Positions 25,345-36,351 of a stretch of DNA of 64,000 bases are shown here, one piece after another. A program made the translations under genes and the position numbers. The stretch covers positions 47,452,856 through 47,516,855 of the forward strand of contig NC_060063.1 of assembly GCF_020283565.1 (NCBI RefSeq), read 5' to 3'. The notes below the pieces were generated by a model. The model was not told the DNA's origin and ran no database searches. It was given only the letters and a program-made list of their open reading frames with translations. The stretch is from Trifolium pratense (lineage: Eukaryota > Streptophyta > Magnoliopsida > Fabales > Fabaceae). Within the stretch, counting starts at the first letter, position 1. Every line of letters begins with the position of its first letter.

Positions 25345-25705
25345 TGTTATTGGGTGTATGTATTTGATTGAAATTTTATAAGACTATTTTGACAAAAAAA
25401 AAATTAAGATTTTAAAAGACTTTGTGAGATTATATTGATTTTGCGAGATTTTAAAAGACTTTTTTAAAAGATTTTTTACGATCAAGATTCTTAACACAAG
25501 AATTTGTGAGATTTTATAATACGGAATTTTAAGATTTCAAAGTACTTTATATGAGATTTTATAACACGGACTTTAAAGATTTCAAAGTACTTTGTATGTT
25601 ACGGGGTGTACTGAATTAGAATTTCATAAGATTTTACTAGACTTTTTATCATAAAAAAATCTTGTAGTATTCAATCAAGATTTTTATAAAAGTTAAATAA
25701 ATCTT
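25345..25705. repeat. MITE-like repeat with inverted ends
   Basis: Begins 'attgggtgtatgtatttgat' and has a related reverse motif 'attcaatcaagatttttat' near the far end, with internal units 'agattttaaaagactttgtg' repeated. The element borders and target duplication are unclear. Confidence 0.4.
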
Positions 25706-26018
25706 CGGTGTTTTAAAGGAGATTAAAGGACTTCGGCTCAAATGGAGATATAGGTCAACCAACATTGGAGAAATCAATGAGAGTATTGTTTCTCCATAAT
25801 ATAAGAATCAAGTTTTTCACTTTTGCCATCGAACCCAATTCCAATTGCATGGTGCAAAGAGTATACAATTACATTTGATGGAACTTTATAATTCAATAAC
25901 AAAAAATAAACTGTCTCCGACTCACTTGTGCATATTAGACGTAACCTTAGATGTGTGTGTGTATGTATATACTCCGCAAAGGTCAGCCTTATCATTCTTC
26001 CTCGAGATAATATCATAC

Positions 26019-27231
26019 CTACTAATGGTGGGATCTTTTGCAAACCCTATTTCATTGTCAACGCAAAGGTCAGCCTCATCATTTTTCCTCGACCTCGAAG
26101 AGGTTCGTGGTGCCAATTGTTTAGCTTCAGATATTGTTACTATTTTTTGAAAGAGATCGAGAGGGCTCCCATCTGCTGAACACAATAATCTGGCCTTGTT
26201 CTCATATATCACCTGTAATAAAAAAACAAACAAAGCATCATTATAATCGTATTCCTACTTTTCATGTCAAAAATCGACGACGTCACAGGAAACAGTACGG
26301 AGCTGGAGTTACATAGCTAGGTTTAATCACACTAATAGCAGTCAAAGTTTAAACGCGAGTAAACCATTTAAGATATGAAAAAGGACTTACATCAACCAAA
26401 GTGACAAATCTATGTGCTGCTGCTTTATTGCTAAGCCCAAAAATTGGGATGCATCCATTAGCTCCTAATGGAACCTGATGAAGAAAACAAAAAATAGCTA
26501 AAGTTTGATAATAACAGTGATATGTGTTCCATACGTGCCTTTGTAATATAAATTTTAGCACATACCTGTGGTGTCCTTCCCATTACATGATACTTAAAAT
26601 TTAGCATATATGATACTTAAAATTTACCATGAATTCATCAAGACGTACATAATAAAACAGCGGCATCAGAAATCTCTCCCGTGACAACTTCCGGTGGATC
26701 TGACTCTTAGAAATGGGCATTGGGCCTAACTCATTCTTACAAAACTGGCTTGTAAGGTGAGGATTGCCAATTGCTTATAAACACTTGTCAAAGTCATCTC
26801 ACAACCGATGTGGTACTTCTTAACATTGACAGCCCCTTGTGCTTCTACAAGGATACACAACAGGAAATTGAAGATAAGCTTCCATTCTATTTTTCAATTA
26901 TGGATCCAAAGATAACATAACTCTAGAGATTTCTAACAAATTTGATTAATTTTCAAAGCATTTCATTTAAAGATTCTTAAACAATTTCATACTCCAAAGC
27001 ATACATAATTATTAGAATTCCTCCCTGTGTTGTGTATGGATTTTATTTAACAACAATGACGGTATTGTGAAAACTGCATTTAAGTAAAAAAGATCTGTGG
27101 GAGCATTTATCTACTAAAATAAAAAAGAAGGTATACCTTACAGGTTTTTCAGAATTGCGATCCAATTGGCATTCATCGGCTGACTCAACAAGCTCATCAT
27201 AGAGTCTCTGAAGTTCAGTTATTGTCTCTAC
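26019..27231 (-). pseudogene. AFG1-like AAA ATPase, broken (ATPase core missing)
   Basis: Three exons with good splice sites remain on the minus strand: 27231-27142 (ETITELQRLYDELVESADEC, an N-terminal AFG1 block), 26474-26391 (GLSNKAAAHRFVTLVD) and 26212-26019 (IYENKARLLCSADGSPLDLF, then SRSRKNDEADLCVDNEIGFA). The last two belong near the C-terminus of the AFG1/LACE1 family, mitochondrial AAA-type proteins. The exons that should carry Walker A and B between the first and second block are absent: only 667 bp separate them, part of it a TRIM LTR. After 26019 an altered repeat of the SRKND..ADLC segment appears, and the usual C-terminus was not found. Family recognition is from memory; that it is a pseudogene is inferred. 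Confidence 0.65.
26700..26835 (-). mobile_element. solo or fragmentary TRIM LTR
   Basis: Same family as the LTRs at 11760-12104: 'ctaactcattcttacaaaac', 'ttgtaaggtgaggattgcc', 'cttataaacac', 'catctcacaaccgatgtgg'. On the minus strand it begins TGTTAAGAAGTACCACATCGG. Only one LTR is present. It lies between the first two exons of the broken AFG1-like gene. Confidence 0.7.
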
Positions 27232-27612
27232 CTAACTCAACAAAACAAAGGCAAAGAAGACATAAAAAATAACAATATCCTCGACAATCGAAAGAAACTC
27301 GGAATTGCCTCTACGCTTCATATGGATAGCATCAACCAACACCGGTCTAGTCCTCCAATGTAATTATTTGATTTTCTTATTTTAATAATATGAGCTTCGG
27401 GTAGACGACGGGGACGTCGCAGGGTGCCAACATAGTTGGGATGTTGCTTCTTCCCTTGATATCTAGACGCTCTTAAATTATAAAAAAATCGTCAACCAAC
27501 ACCTTCGAATAACTTTCAAATTCCTCGACCGAATCCTCTATGTCTAGCTTCTTTCATAGCTAAAAGTAATGTCCATACTTCTCCCTTTAAATGTTATTTT
27601 AGTATTTAAGAC

Positions 27613-28375
27613 AATATAATAGATGTTGTCATATCTCGTCCCTTATTGTTTAGTAAATCGGGCGAAGCCAGTTCTTTTAGATGTCATCTTCTAAATCTTT
27701 CCCATTATAATATCAATTCTTCCAATTCAGATTTAACCCATAAAATCCGGCATTTACCTAAACATAAAATAAGATTTCTTTATTAAATTCAAACAAATTA
27801 AAGTTGATTGAGTCAAATAATTAATGTGCGACCAAAACTAATTAACTTATAAATCATCTAATACATGTATAAAAAAAAAATCATCCGGTCCCTGTGAGCT
27901 TAACTCAGTTGGTAGGGATATCACATGTATTATATAAGAGTTAGGGTTCGAACTCCGGACACTCCACTTATTCACCTTTAAGGTGGAATATCCCAGACAC
28001 TAAACCAAAAAAAAATCATGATAATATCAAACTAATATCCAGACACTAGACTACTTGATCCTCTTAAACAAGTGATTGAGACTAGTTTAGTCATTATTAA
28101 CGACGATGAAAATTTCATACTAATATCATGATAATAAAAAAATATAAGGGTTTTTTTATATATAAATGTCAAATTCTACTACAAAATTGATTTTATATGA
28201 AAATTCTACAGTTGGATCATATTCATCATAATGAGATAAATATAAATCAACGTGTACAAAGTAACCGGTCCAATTTTGTGCAAGTTAAGAAAAAGTACTC
28301 TCAAGAATCTAAATATCCAAAATATAAATAGAGTAGTTCATCGTGGACAAGTGATCAATAATAAAATTACGATTA
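27613..28375. repeat. duplicated block, copy 1 (upstream of CYP88D copy A)
   Basis: Aligns by eye with 34852-35965, sharing 'gttcttttagatgtcatctt', 'cccattataatatcaattct', an embedded SINE and 'ttcatcgtggacaagtgatc'. Both blocks lie 5' of a CYP88D gene or pseudogene, so they look like the upstream part of a tandem duplication unit. Confidence 0.85.
27886..28013 (+). mobile_element. tRNA-derived SINE, copy 2
   Basis: 'ggtccctgtgagcttaactc' start, A-box-like 'actcagttggtaggga', B-box-like 'gggttcgaactccgg', 'acactccacttattcacct', ending in an A-run. It is at the same place within the duplicated block as the copy at 35285. Confidence 0.85.
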
Positions 28376-28757
28376 TAATATATAGGAACTTAGTGATTTT
28401 AATATATAGGAACTATTTTTATTAGTTCGTAAAATTACGTAAACGAAAACTATAATTAAGTCTAAAGAAATAAAAGCCACCAGATTGACACTGACATAAA
28501 AGATTTAAAAATAGGATTGCATCATATTTTTCCCGAACCAAGTAATTTTAATGCAGTCAGACTTCATGCGGTCATAAAATTTGTTATCTTCCAATCAAGA
28601 CTGTCTAAATGTAAACCATCAAACAGAGATATGATTTATTTTTTTTAAACAAACAAAATTAGAAATTAATTGTTAGTGTTACTATTTTTCACCTTCACCA
28701 CCAGAACATGAATTTTGAACCTTTAAACTCAAACCATGATAAATGCTCACGGTACTA

Positions 28758-28903
28758 CTTCCTCCGGTCCTATATATAAGAGATATTTAACTTTTTAAAT
28801 TTATTGTAAAATTGATGTATCTAGACAATAATATAGTCTAAATATATAAATTTACAATAAATCTAAAAAATAAAATGTTTATTATATATATGACTGGAAG
28901 AAG
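28758..28903. mobile_element. Stowaway-type MITE (146 bp)
   Basis: TIRs 'cttcctccggtcc' and 'gactggaagaag' with TA on both sides (28756-28757, 28904-28905). A close relative of nearly the same size is at 60631-60777. Confidence 0.8.
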
Positions 28904-28935
28904 TACATCTAATCAGTTTGGTCGGCTGCGTAATA

Positions 28936-29235
28936 CTCCCCCCGTCCCGAATTATAAGAGAAAATAAAAAAATCACACTTATTAAGAAAAAGTAAAACAT
29001 GAGAATTTGAAATATGTTTTTGTAGGTTTTCCTTCAAATAAGTTGCATAGGAAGATGTAAAAACATTTTTTATTGGTTGTTGTTTATTGAGAAAAGGGTA
29101 GAGAGAGAAAATTAAATGCAATTTGCATTTAATTTTATGAGAATAAGGAAAAAACATTCTTGAAAATGACTTTCATCCTTAAAATTTGGGAAAAAAAAAA
29201 AGACTTTTTTCCCTTATAATTTGGGACGGAGTGAG
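28936..29235. mobile_element. Stowaway-type MITE (300 bp)
   Basis: Ends 'ctccccccgtcccgaattat' and 'ataatttgggacggagtgag' are inverted repeats, flanked by TA (28934-28935, 29236-29237). A related copy starts at 40700. It lies about 250 bp 5' of the CYP88D copy A start. Confidence 0.85.
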
Positions 29236-29237
29236 TA

Positions 29238-29450
29238 TTACGTAGTAGTATAGTATTGAAATATTGCGTAGTAGTATATAGTATTGTACAAAAGTCAATA
29301 GCTCACATTTTACGTAGTATTAGTATAGTACAAAAGTCAATAAATCACATTTTTACGTAGTAGTATCTATATAGTATTGTACCAAAATCAATAACTAATT
29401 CATATTTTCGTTTTTGACTTGTCAATAATCACATATATATAAAGACTACG
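29238..29450 (+). promoter_or_regulatory. CYP88D copy A proximal promoter: tandem repeats and TATA
   Basis: Three to four imperfect direct copies of a unit containing 'tacgtagtagtatatagtat' and 'gtacaaaagtcaataactca' fill 29238-29395. Each has a TACGTA (ACGT-core) motif. They are followed by a TATA-like 'atatatataaag' at about 29433-29444, some 50 bp before the start codon at 29492. A regulatory role for the repeats is inferred from position only. Confidence 0.6.
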
Positions 29451-29491
29451 AGTAGAAGAGTAATGGATACAAAGACAAAATACATTCAAGA

Positions 29492-32400
29492 ATGGAATTT
29501 CAATGGTTTTGGATGTGCGTTGCTACTTTGTTGGCATGCTACATTTTTTTTTACAAAATTGTGAGGAATTTGAATGATTGGTATTATGATCTTAAATTGG
29601 GAAAGAAACAATATCATCAACTCCCACCTGGTGACATGGGATGGCCCTTAATTGGAAACCAATTGCCCTTCTACAAATATTTCTCATCTGGTCAAGGGAA
29701 TACATTCATCAACAACATTGTTCTCAAGTCTCTTTCATTTTCTCTCCCATTTATTTTCATTTGCTTTATTTATTTATTTATTTATTTATTTATTTTCTCT
29801 CGTAACTTACTAATACCTTTTTTTTGAATCGGCAAAATTTATTAGGCATCCTCCAATATAAGACATATTAGAGGAGCAGAAAAAGAGAATTCTTACAACA
29901 GAGCACTAGAAAAAGAGAATTCCTCCAATGTAACTTACACATACTTGATATAAACAACGAAAAATAATAATATAACGGAATACAAACAAAACAGGTAGAC
30001 AACCATAACAAACCACAAACCTTTGCCCCCTAGTGTCCCAAAAACCTCAACAAGACAACCAAGATCCGGAGGCATAACCACCTCATCCTAACCACCTAAA
30101 GATACTATATCAAACCGGCATGACATACCTAACAAATAAATGACTAGCAGACTCTTTCAGACACCCGCAAAGGATCATCACACATGAAAAAACTACGACC
30201 TTAATTAGCAAAGCCCCACTCTCCCAAACTTTTGTCAGACATGAACCATATGATATTGACGAGGTTCGTCAACTCGATCGGACAACCTCCAACAATTTTA
30301 AACATCTATTTCATTATTTTCAAAAATATATTTTTAATTAATCATCTATCTTTTGTGATTGTTTAATATCTTCGTGATAAAAAGAAAATTGAAAATATTT
30401 TACAAATCAAACAAATCCTTATGACTTATTGATATTGTTTCAGATATGGACAAACCGGTATCTACAAGGCACACTTGTATGGGAGTCCACGCATCATTGT
30501 CATTGATCCTACGTTGGTCAAGAAAGTGATGAACGATGATGTGAACTTTAAAGCAAGTTATCCAAAAGGCACCAATGTCCTAGGAAGGAGTAGATACCTA
30601 AATAGAGACCATAAGCGTTTTAAGAAACTAGTAACATCTCCCATTGTTGGCCAAAATACATTAGTAATGTACTTAGAGCGTATTGAGGATATTGTGCTTG
30701 ATAAGCTAGAAGAATTGTCCACCATTAAACACCATGTGGAGTTACTTAAAGAGATGAAGAAAGTTTCCTTTAAAATCATTTTTCACATTTACCTCTACTC
30801 TTGTGATCAAAATATCGTCATGAAATTTGGAGATTTATTTAATGTTATGTCCGCTACCATGTTCTATTTGATGCCCATAGATGCCCCTGGTTTTGCTTTC
30901 AGAAAAGCTCTCAAGGTTTGTGCATGTCTACTTCTTCTTCTTTTTTTTTTTGTACATGTTACTTCTATATATTTTTAATTCCATTTTTTTTCAAGATTTA
31001 TTTAAAAGGTTAAATAAGTTTATTTTAATACATATATATACTATCTTATTTTGTTTTTGGTTTCCTTAATAAAAAATTAAACAATATTTCTACAAATATT
31101 TCCGATCAGTATTTTTAGTCTTTTCTTTTAAGTCAACTCACATGTATATTTATCCTTCAAAATAAAATCTCTTTGACAAAATTTTAAATTTTTTCAGGGG
31201 ACGAACCAAATATGAATTGTTAAGTTTGTATTTTTTTTTTGACAAATGAATTGTTAAGTTTTACGCACTTAAAAATTCGTATTTTATTAAAAAATTCTAA
31301 ATTTTGCAAGAGATATATATTCTTAAAAATTTTAAACTTGCTCAAAATGAAAAAATGCATTAAAAGATATACATGAATTGACTTAGAAACAGATATCAAA
31401 AGTGTTGATAGAAAACATTTTTAGACCGTTATTTGGAAGAAAATTTTCGAGAGATTAAATACGAAATAGTATAGGGACAAAAGTAAAATTTGTATAAACC
31501 TATTATTTTTTTTGTATAACCATATTTAAAATCATGTTATTCTCCCACTTTGCATGGATGGCTAATCTAGGCGCGTAAGAAGATGATCAAAATAGTTCAA
31601 TCCATTATTGATGAAAGGAAAGCGGTGATAGAAGAAAATGGGCAAATGAAAGAAAAAAAAGATCTCTTAGATATATTTTTGGGAATGACCGATGAGATGG
31701 GTGAAAAATTGGATGATGAGGACATGATTGACTTACTTATAACACTTTTATTTGCTGGTCACGAAACTTCAGCACTTGCTATGGTTTGGTCAATTACATT
31801 TCTTACACAACATCCACTTTGTTTGAAGAAAGCCAAGGTAAACCAACAGTAATTAAACAACAGTTTAACCAATATGCCAACATGTATTTCTTTAAAGATC
31901 TCAAGTTAATTTTCTCGTTACTGTTTTTTATGTTGGATCGATCTATTTAGAACAAAACTCTAGCTTTAACAGTTGTCAGCTATTAATCGATTTTATGATT
32001 AACTTTGAAGTTCGACTATACTTCATTATATTTTAAGTATAGTATTGTAAAATTTACCAAAAACTCGTTGTCTATATCTTGTAGGAAGAGCAAGAAGAAA
32101 TTATGAAAGAAAGACCATCCTCACAAAAACGGTTATGTATTACAGAAATTAAAAAAATGGTTTATCTTTCTCAGGTAAGAATATTAGGGGACGACCTCTT
32201 ACCGATATATTTCATGTATTATTACATTACATTGCAAATAAATTTTACAAGATAAAAGATGTTAGACAATATTGCCTTTATCTTTTGTCTTTGCAGGTTA
32301 TTGATGAAACATTACGCAATATGACTCTTTTTTCAACTTTTCGAGAGGCAACGGCTGATGTGAACATCGATGGTTTTTTTTTTTTATATATATATATTCC

Positions 32401-33372
32401 TTGCCCTCTATTTATAGCTATTTTTGATTATTAAAAGGGAATAATGAAATGAACATGTTTTTTACTCAATATTTTAGGTTATTTCATTCCAAAAGGATGG
32501 AAAGTAATGCCTTGGATAAGAGCTGTTCATATGAATCCTCAGTATCACTCAAATCCAGAAGAATTTAATCCAGCGAGATGGAATGTAAGTTGGGTTAATC
32601 TATAAGAAGTTATTGTATAAACACATCAAGTCAAAGTTTAACATACATCAAATAATTGTAAAAAAAACATTAAAATAATAATAATATAGAATATAGAAAA
32701 GCCTTCATTATATTTATTTTAATATTTTATTTTTCAAAAAAAAAGTTTATATATATACTTTTTTTAATAAGTTATTGTGCTAATTGAGTTATATATGATG
32801 TTGATTATGTGCTCAGGATTTTAATTCCACTAAAGGGACCTTTCTTCCCTTTGGATGGGGTCGACGACTCTGTCCAGGACGTGACCTAGCTAGATTTGAA
32901 CTGACTGTATTTCTTCACTATTTCCTCATGAATTACAAGTTAGTATTTTATTTGTTTTTTGTCAGATTTTTAATGTTTATAATTTTAATTTTTTTAAGTT
33001 GAATAAGTAGGGAGTTTGGAATTCAATTAAGTTATGCCGACACTGAAGTTAATATTGTTTCTTTCTAATTTTCTGTTTAATCATTTTTTTACATTTATCA
33101 TTCATGTAATTCATACTTTATTAGTCCATTTGAAGACATGTGAGCTAGATTTAAATAAAAATATTAGTGCAAATATCTTATTTTATTATTGTGTCTTTTG
33201 AAATAGTTTTCATGAATCGTTTCAAATTAATTGTGCTTATTATTATTTTTTTAAATTTTATAGGTTGGAGCTAAAAAATCCGGAATGTCCAGTTACTCAT
33301 TTTCCAGCTCTTAAGCAATTAGACAACTGTCTCGCTAAGATTACAAAGCTCTCTAGTGATCTTAACTATTGA
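29492..33372 (+). CDS. cytochrome P450, CYP88D-like (copy A)
   Basis: ER-anchored monooxygenase. Eight exons join in phase: 29492-29727, 30444-30915, 31571-31837, 32085-32174, 32297-32372, 32478-32584, 32817-32938, 33264-33372, giving 492 residues. An N-terminal membrane anchor (residues about 1-25) is followed by the hinge [12 protein letters not shown]. The I-helix AGHETS is at about 298-303, the K-helix ETLR at about 359-362, FNPARW follows, and the haem loop FGWGRRLCPG has its Cys at about 435. All key residues are present. It is related to CYP88D (beta-amyrin 11-oxidase and relatives) but more diverged than copy C, so its substrate is open. The exon-1 donor is AA|GTCTCT, weak, and the exon-5 donor runs into a poly-T; transcripts should be checked. 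Intron 1 has a (TTTA)n tract. Confidence 0.85.
29761..29794 (+). repeat. (TTTA)n microsatellite in CYP88D copy A intron 1
   Basis: About seven tandem TTTA units shortly after the exon-1 donor. A similar tract is in the intron of the defensin-like gene (about 60957-60981). Confidence 0.9.
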
Positions 33373-33589
33373 GAGAGATGCATATATATTTGTATTTTAA
33401 TTTGCTTGTAAAATAAAACAAAGTGATAGAGAGAGATGGATCAGTTTGGGTTTGGTTTGTGTGCTTGTAAAATAAAACAAACTTTATCTTGTCATGTATT
33501 CTCTCGAGCACTACTTGTATTTCATGTACACTTTACCGATCTTTATGTACATTCCATTAAATAAATCTATGAACACTAAGGGAACTTTT

Positions 33590-33790
33590 GTTTTTTAAAG
33601 TGAGATTTATAGGGTGAAGTTGTCCTCACATATTTATAGAGTCAACAAACTGGAAACTTAAATATTTGGAGACTTCAAAACAAACTCCAACAACACAACT
33701 ACATATTCAACACACACCCTCACACCTAGCGTGAATTTGGGTCAAATGTTCATAGTGTCTTTAACCCGGTTCTGATATTTAGGAGCGGAA
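33590..33790 (-). mobile_element. TRIM fragment (one LTR plus internal domain)
   Basis: Matches the TRIM at 50454-50780 through 'caaactccaacaacacaac', 'catattcaacac', 'accctcacacctagcgtg', 'gggtcaaatg', 'cccggttctgata'. Only one LTR and the short internal part remain, and the primer-site end is degraded. Confidence 0.7.
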
Positions 33791-33925
33791 GCACATGCTG
33801 CACAACAACATACCAAAGACAATCAATCAATCACAAGAAAAAAAAAATAGATTACCAAATTTTTTAGAACTCGACAACGGAAGTGCCGAGTAATTCAAAG
33901 CGGGTCAAACCAATGTCTGGTACCA

Positions 33926-34132
33926 TGTTAACAATACAATTAATCAAAGAGGAGAGAAATACAAAGGAATAAAAGGATGCTAGGGTTTCCATTACAATTG
34001 GCAAAGCTTGTGTGCGCAAGAGTTATCTTACAATATATAGAAAGCAATATAGACTAAACTATAACTTAAGCCCAAATATATCATAAGGCCTGTTACATTA
34101 TTATAACCCACTAACATATTATCTAGGTAACA
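33926..34132 (-). mobile_element. LTR of a truncated retrotransposon
   Basis: A 207-bp segment starts TGTTAACAATACAATT and ends CTAGGTAACA on the plus strand. On the minus strand its end is directly followed by TGGTACCAGAC (plus 33915-33925), a plausible tRNA primer-binding site, so this is the 5' LTR of a minus-strand element. The second LTR was not found. Confidence 0.5.
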
Positions 34133-34851
34133 TCTTTCCTCAAACTCACAATACGTACGCATGAAGCATTGCGAGTTTGTCAAACATAATTAAAACCAAA
34201 ATTACCAACATAGAGCAGCAACTAGAAACCAAAAAAGAGAACCATAAGAGCAACAACTAAATAGAGAAGCATCCAAAACAGGAGAAGAAATCATTAGAGA
34301 GAAACATTAAATAGAAGGAGAAATCATCAAAGAGTATGAGTATTTTTCAATAATATATAAATGTAAATATTAGCATATAAGATATTGTTCAATTTGTTTT
34401 GATGAGTATTTTTAAAATATTAAATTTTTATAATTTTTGCTAATAGACAATTAAAGTATTAGTGATCAAAATTATGCACTGGCATATGTACAGAAGTCAA
34501 ACATGGTCTTATAATTAGTGACGAAAATAGTAATTAAGAGAGTATGAATCATAATTAATTTTAAAGCACCCATCTGCCCATCTCCAATGGATGAAAAAAA
34601 ACGCAAAGAAAAATAAATATTTTTGTTTTAGTGTAGCGGCTGCTAATATTATCTATTATTTTATATCATAAACACGTTGAATTCATCAAATAGCATTTTG
34701 GCTGTTTGATTTGGAAAATATAAGAACTTAACATATCAGTACACGACGATACAAGATAAAACAACATAGGACAAATGTTTAAGGTATTGAAAAAACTTTG
34801 TGTAATACGATGATTGATGGATAAAAAATTATTTTGGTATTTAATACAATA
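34133..34851. other. AT-rich intergenic stretch
   Basis: Apart from a short piece resembling retrotransposon sequence (34133-34200, 'gcatgaagcattgcgagttt'), nothing is recognised. Confidence 0.5.
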
Positions 34852-35965
34852 CACAACAGACGTTGTCATGTCCAATTCCTTATTTTTTAGCAGATTATTT
34901 TTTGAGTTTGACTTTAATCTATTTATTATTTTTCATTTTTTTACATTTAAAAGAGAGATAAACACAAATAAAAAATAAGTGAAATCCACTTAGTAAATGA
35001 ATCTCATTAACCTTTTATTTATGTTTATCTTTCTTATAAATGAACAAAAAGATAGTAAATAGGGCGAAGCTAGTTCTTTTAGAAGTCATCTTCTAAATCT
35101 TTCCCATTATAATATCAATTCTTCCAATTCAGATTTAACCCATGAAATCAGGCATTTACCTAAACATAAAATAAGATTTCTTTATTCAATTTAAACAAAT
35201 TAAAGTTGATTGAGTCAAATAATGTGTGACCAAAACTAACTAACTTATAAATCATCAAATACATGTATAAAAACAAAATCATTTAGTCCCTGTGACCTTA
35301 GTTCAGTTGGTAGGAACATTACATGTATTAGCCGGGGTTCGAACCCCGGACACTTCACTTATTCACCTTTGAGGTGAAATTTTCAGACACTAGACTACTA
35401 AAAAAAAAACATCTAATCTGATTTGTGAACCCTCAATGATATATACTGCTAAATTAATTCGATTTAATAAATATTACATATGTTGTTGGGGATCTTCATC
35501 TATTGAATATCTGATGTATAAATGAATTTTATTCAACAATGAATTGATTTATGTGGTAAGAATCTTAATTGATTCTCTTAAACATGTGATCGGTACTAAA
35601 TTAGTCATTGTTAACGACGATGAAAACTTCATATCAATATCATGATAATAAAAAAAAATATAAGGGACACAATCAAGAAAAAAAAATATAAGAGATATTT
35701 TTTTATATAAATGTTAAATTCTACTACAAAATTGATTTTATATGAAAATTCTACGGTTGAATCATATTCATCATAATGAGATTATCAAAAAAAAAAAAAA
35801 AATCATCATAATGAGATAAATATAAATCAACATATGTACAAACTACAAAGTAACCCGTTTAATTTTGTGCAAGTTAAGAAAAAATACTCTCAAGAATCTA
35901 AGCATCCAAAATATAAATATATAGAGGCTATAAGTGGTTCATCGTGGACAAGTGATCAATACGAT
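34852..35965. repeat. duplicated block, copy 2 (upstream of CYP88D copy B)
   Basis: Counterpart of 27613-28375, longer because of inserted sequence near 34890-35050 and 35400-35560. It carries the same SINE at the matching place and ends at the same 'ttcatcgtggacaagtgatc' motif. Confidence 0.85.
35285..35399 (+). mobile_element. tRNA-derived SINE, copy 3
   Basis: 'agtccctgtgaccttagttc', 'cagttggtaggaac', B box 'ggggttcgaaccccgg', 'acttcacttattcacctttg', 'agacactagactac', then an A-run. It is the paralogous partner of the copy at 27886. Confidence 0.85.
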
Positions 35966-36351
35966 TATAACGAATACGAATTTTATAAAATTTACCGTTA
36001 GATTGAAAGTTTATATCGTATAGATCATCCATAATTTTTTTTTAAGAAAATTGAAAATAATTTACCAGTTAGGCGTTTTTGAATCCTATACCTATTCCTA
36101 CTTACCGTGCATATGTTTTTTTAAAAATAAATTATATTTCTTTTAGTATAGAGCAGATTTTTGTATTACAAAAATTAAGTAAGTTGTGTTATTACTTATT
36201 AACAAATTTTACTACTTCATTCTTAATTTTGATATAAATTTTTTACTACATTAATCACAAAAATATGGGTCATTAATCAATTATGTACTATCATTAATCA
36301 ATTATTTTACGTTATTTTTTTTTGGATACATTTTACGTTATTTTGATTGAA

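Noticed and set aside
25774..26316. several overlapping small proteins on both strands
   Set aside because: They are frames over the broken AFG1-like exon and its small duplication, plus a CA-rich stretch. Only the minus-strand exon ending at 26019 has homology-like content.
27390..27500. retroelement tail or gene fragment ('agacgacggggacgtcgcag', 'ccaacatagttgggatgttg')
   Set aside because: It looks like part of a plant repeat and is GC-richer than its surroundings, but I could not assign a family or borders.
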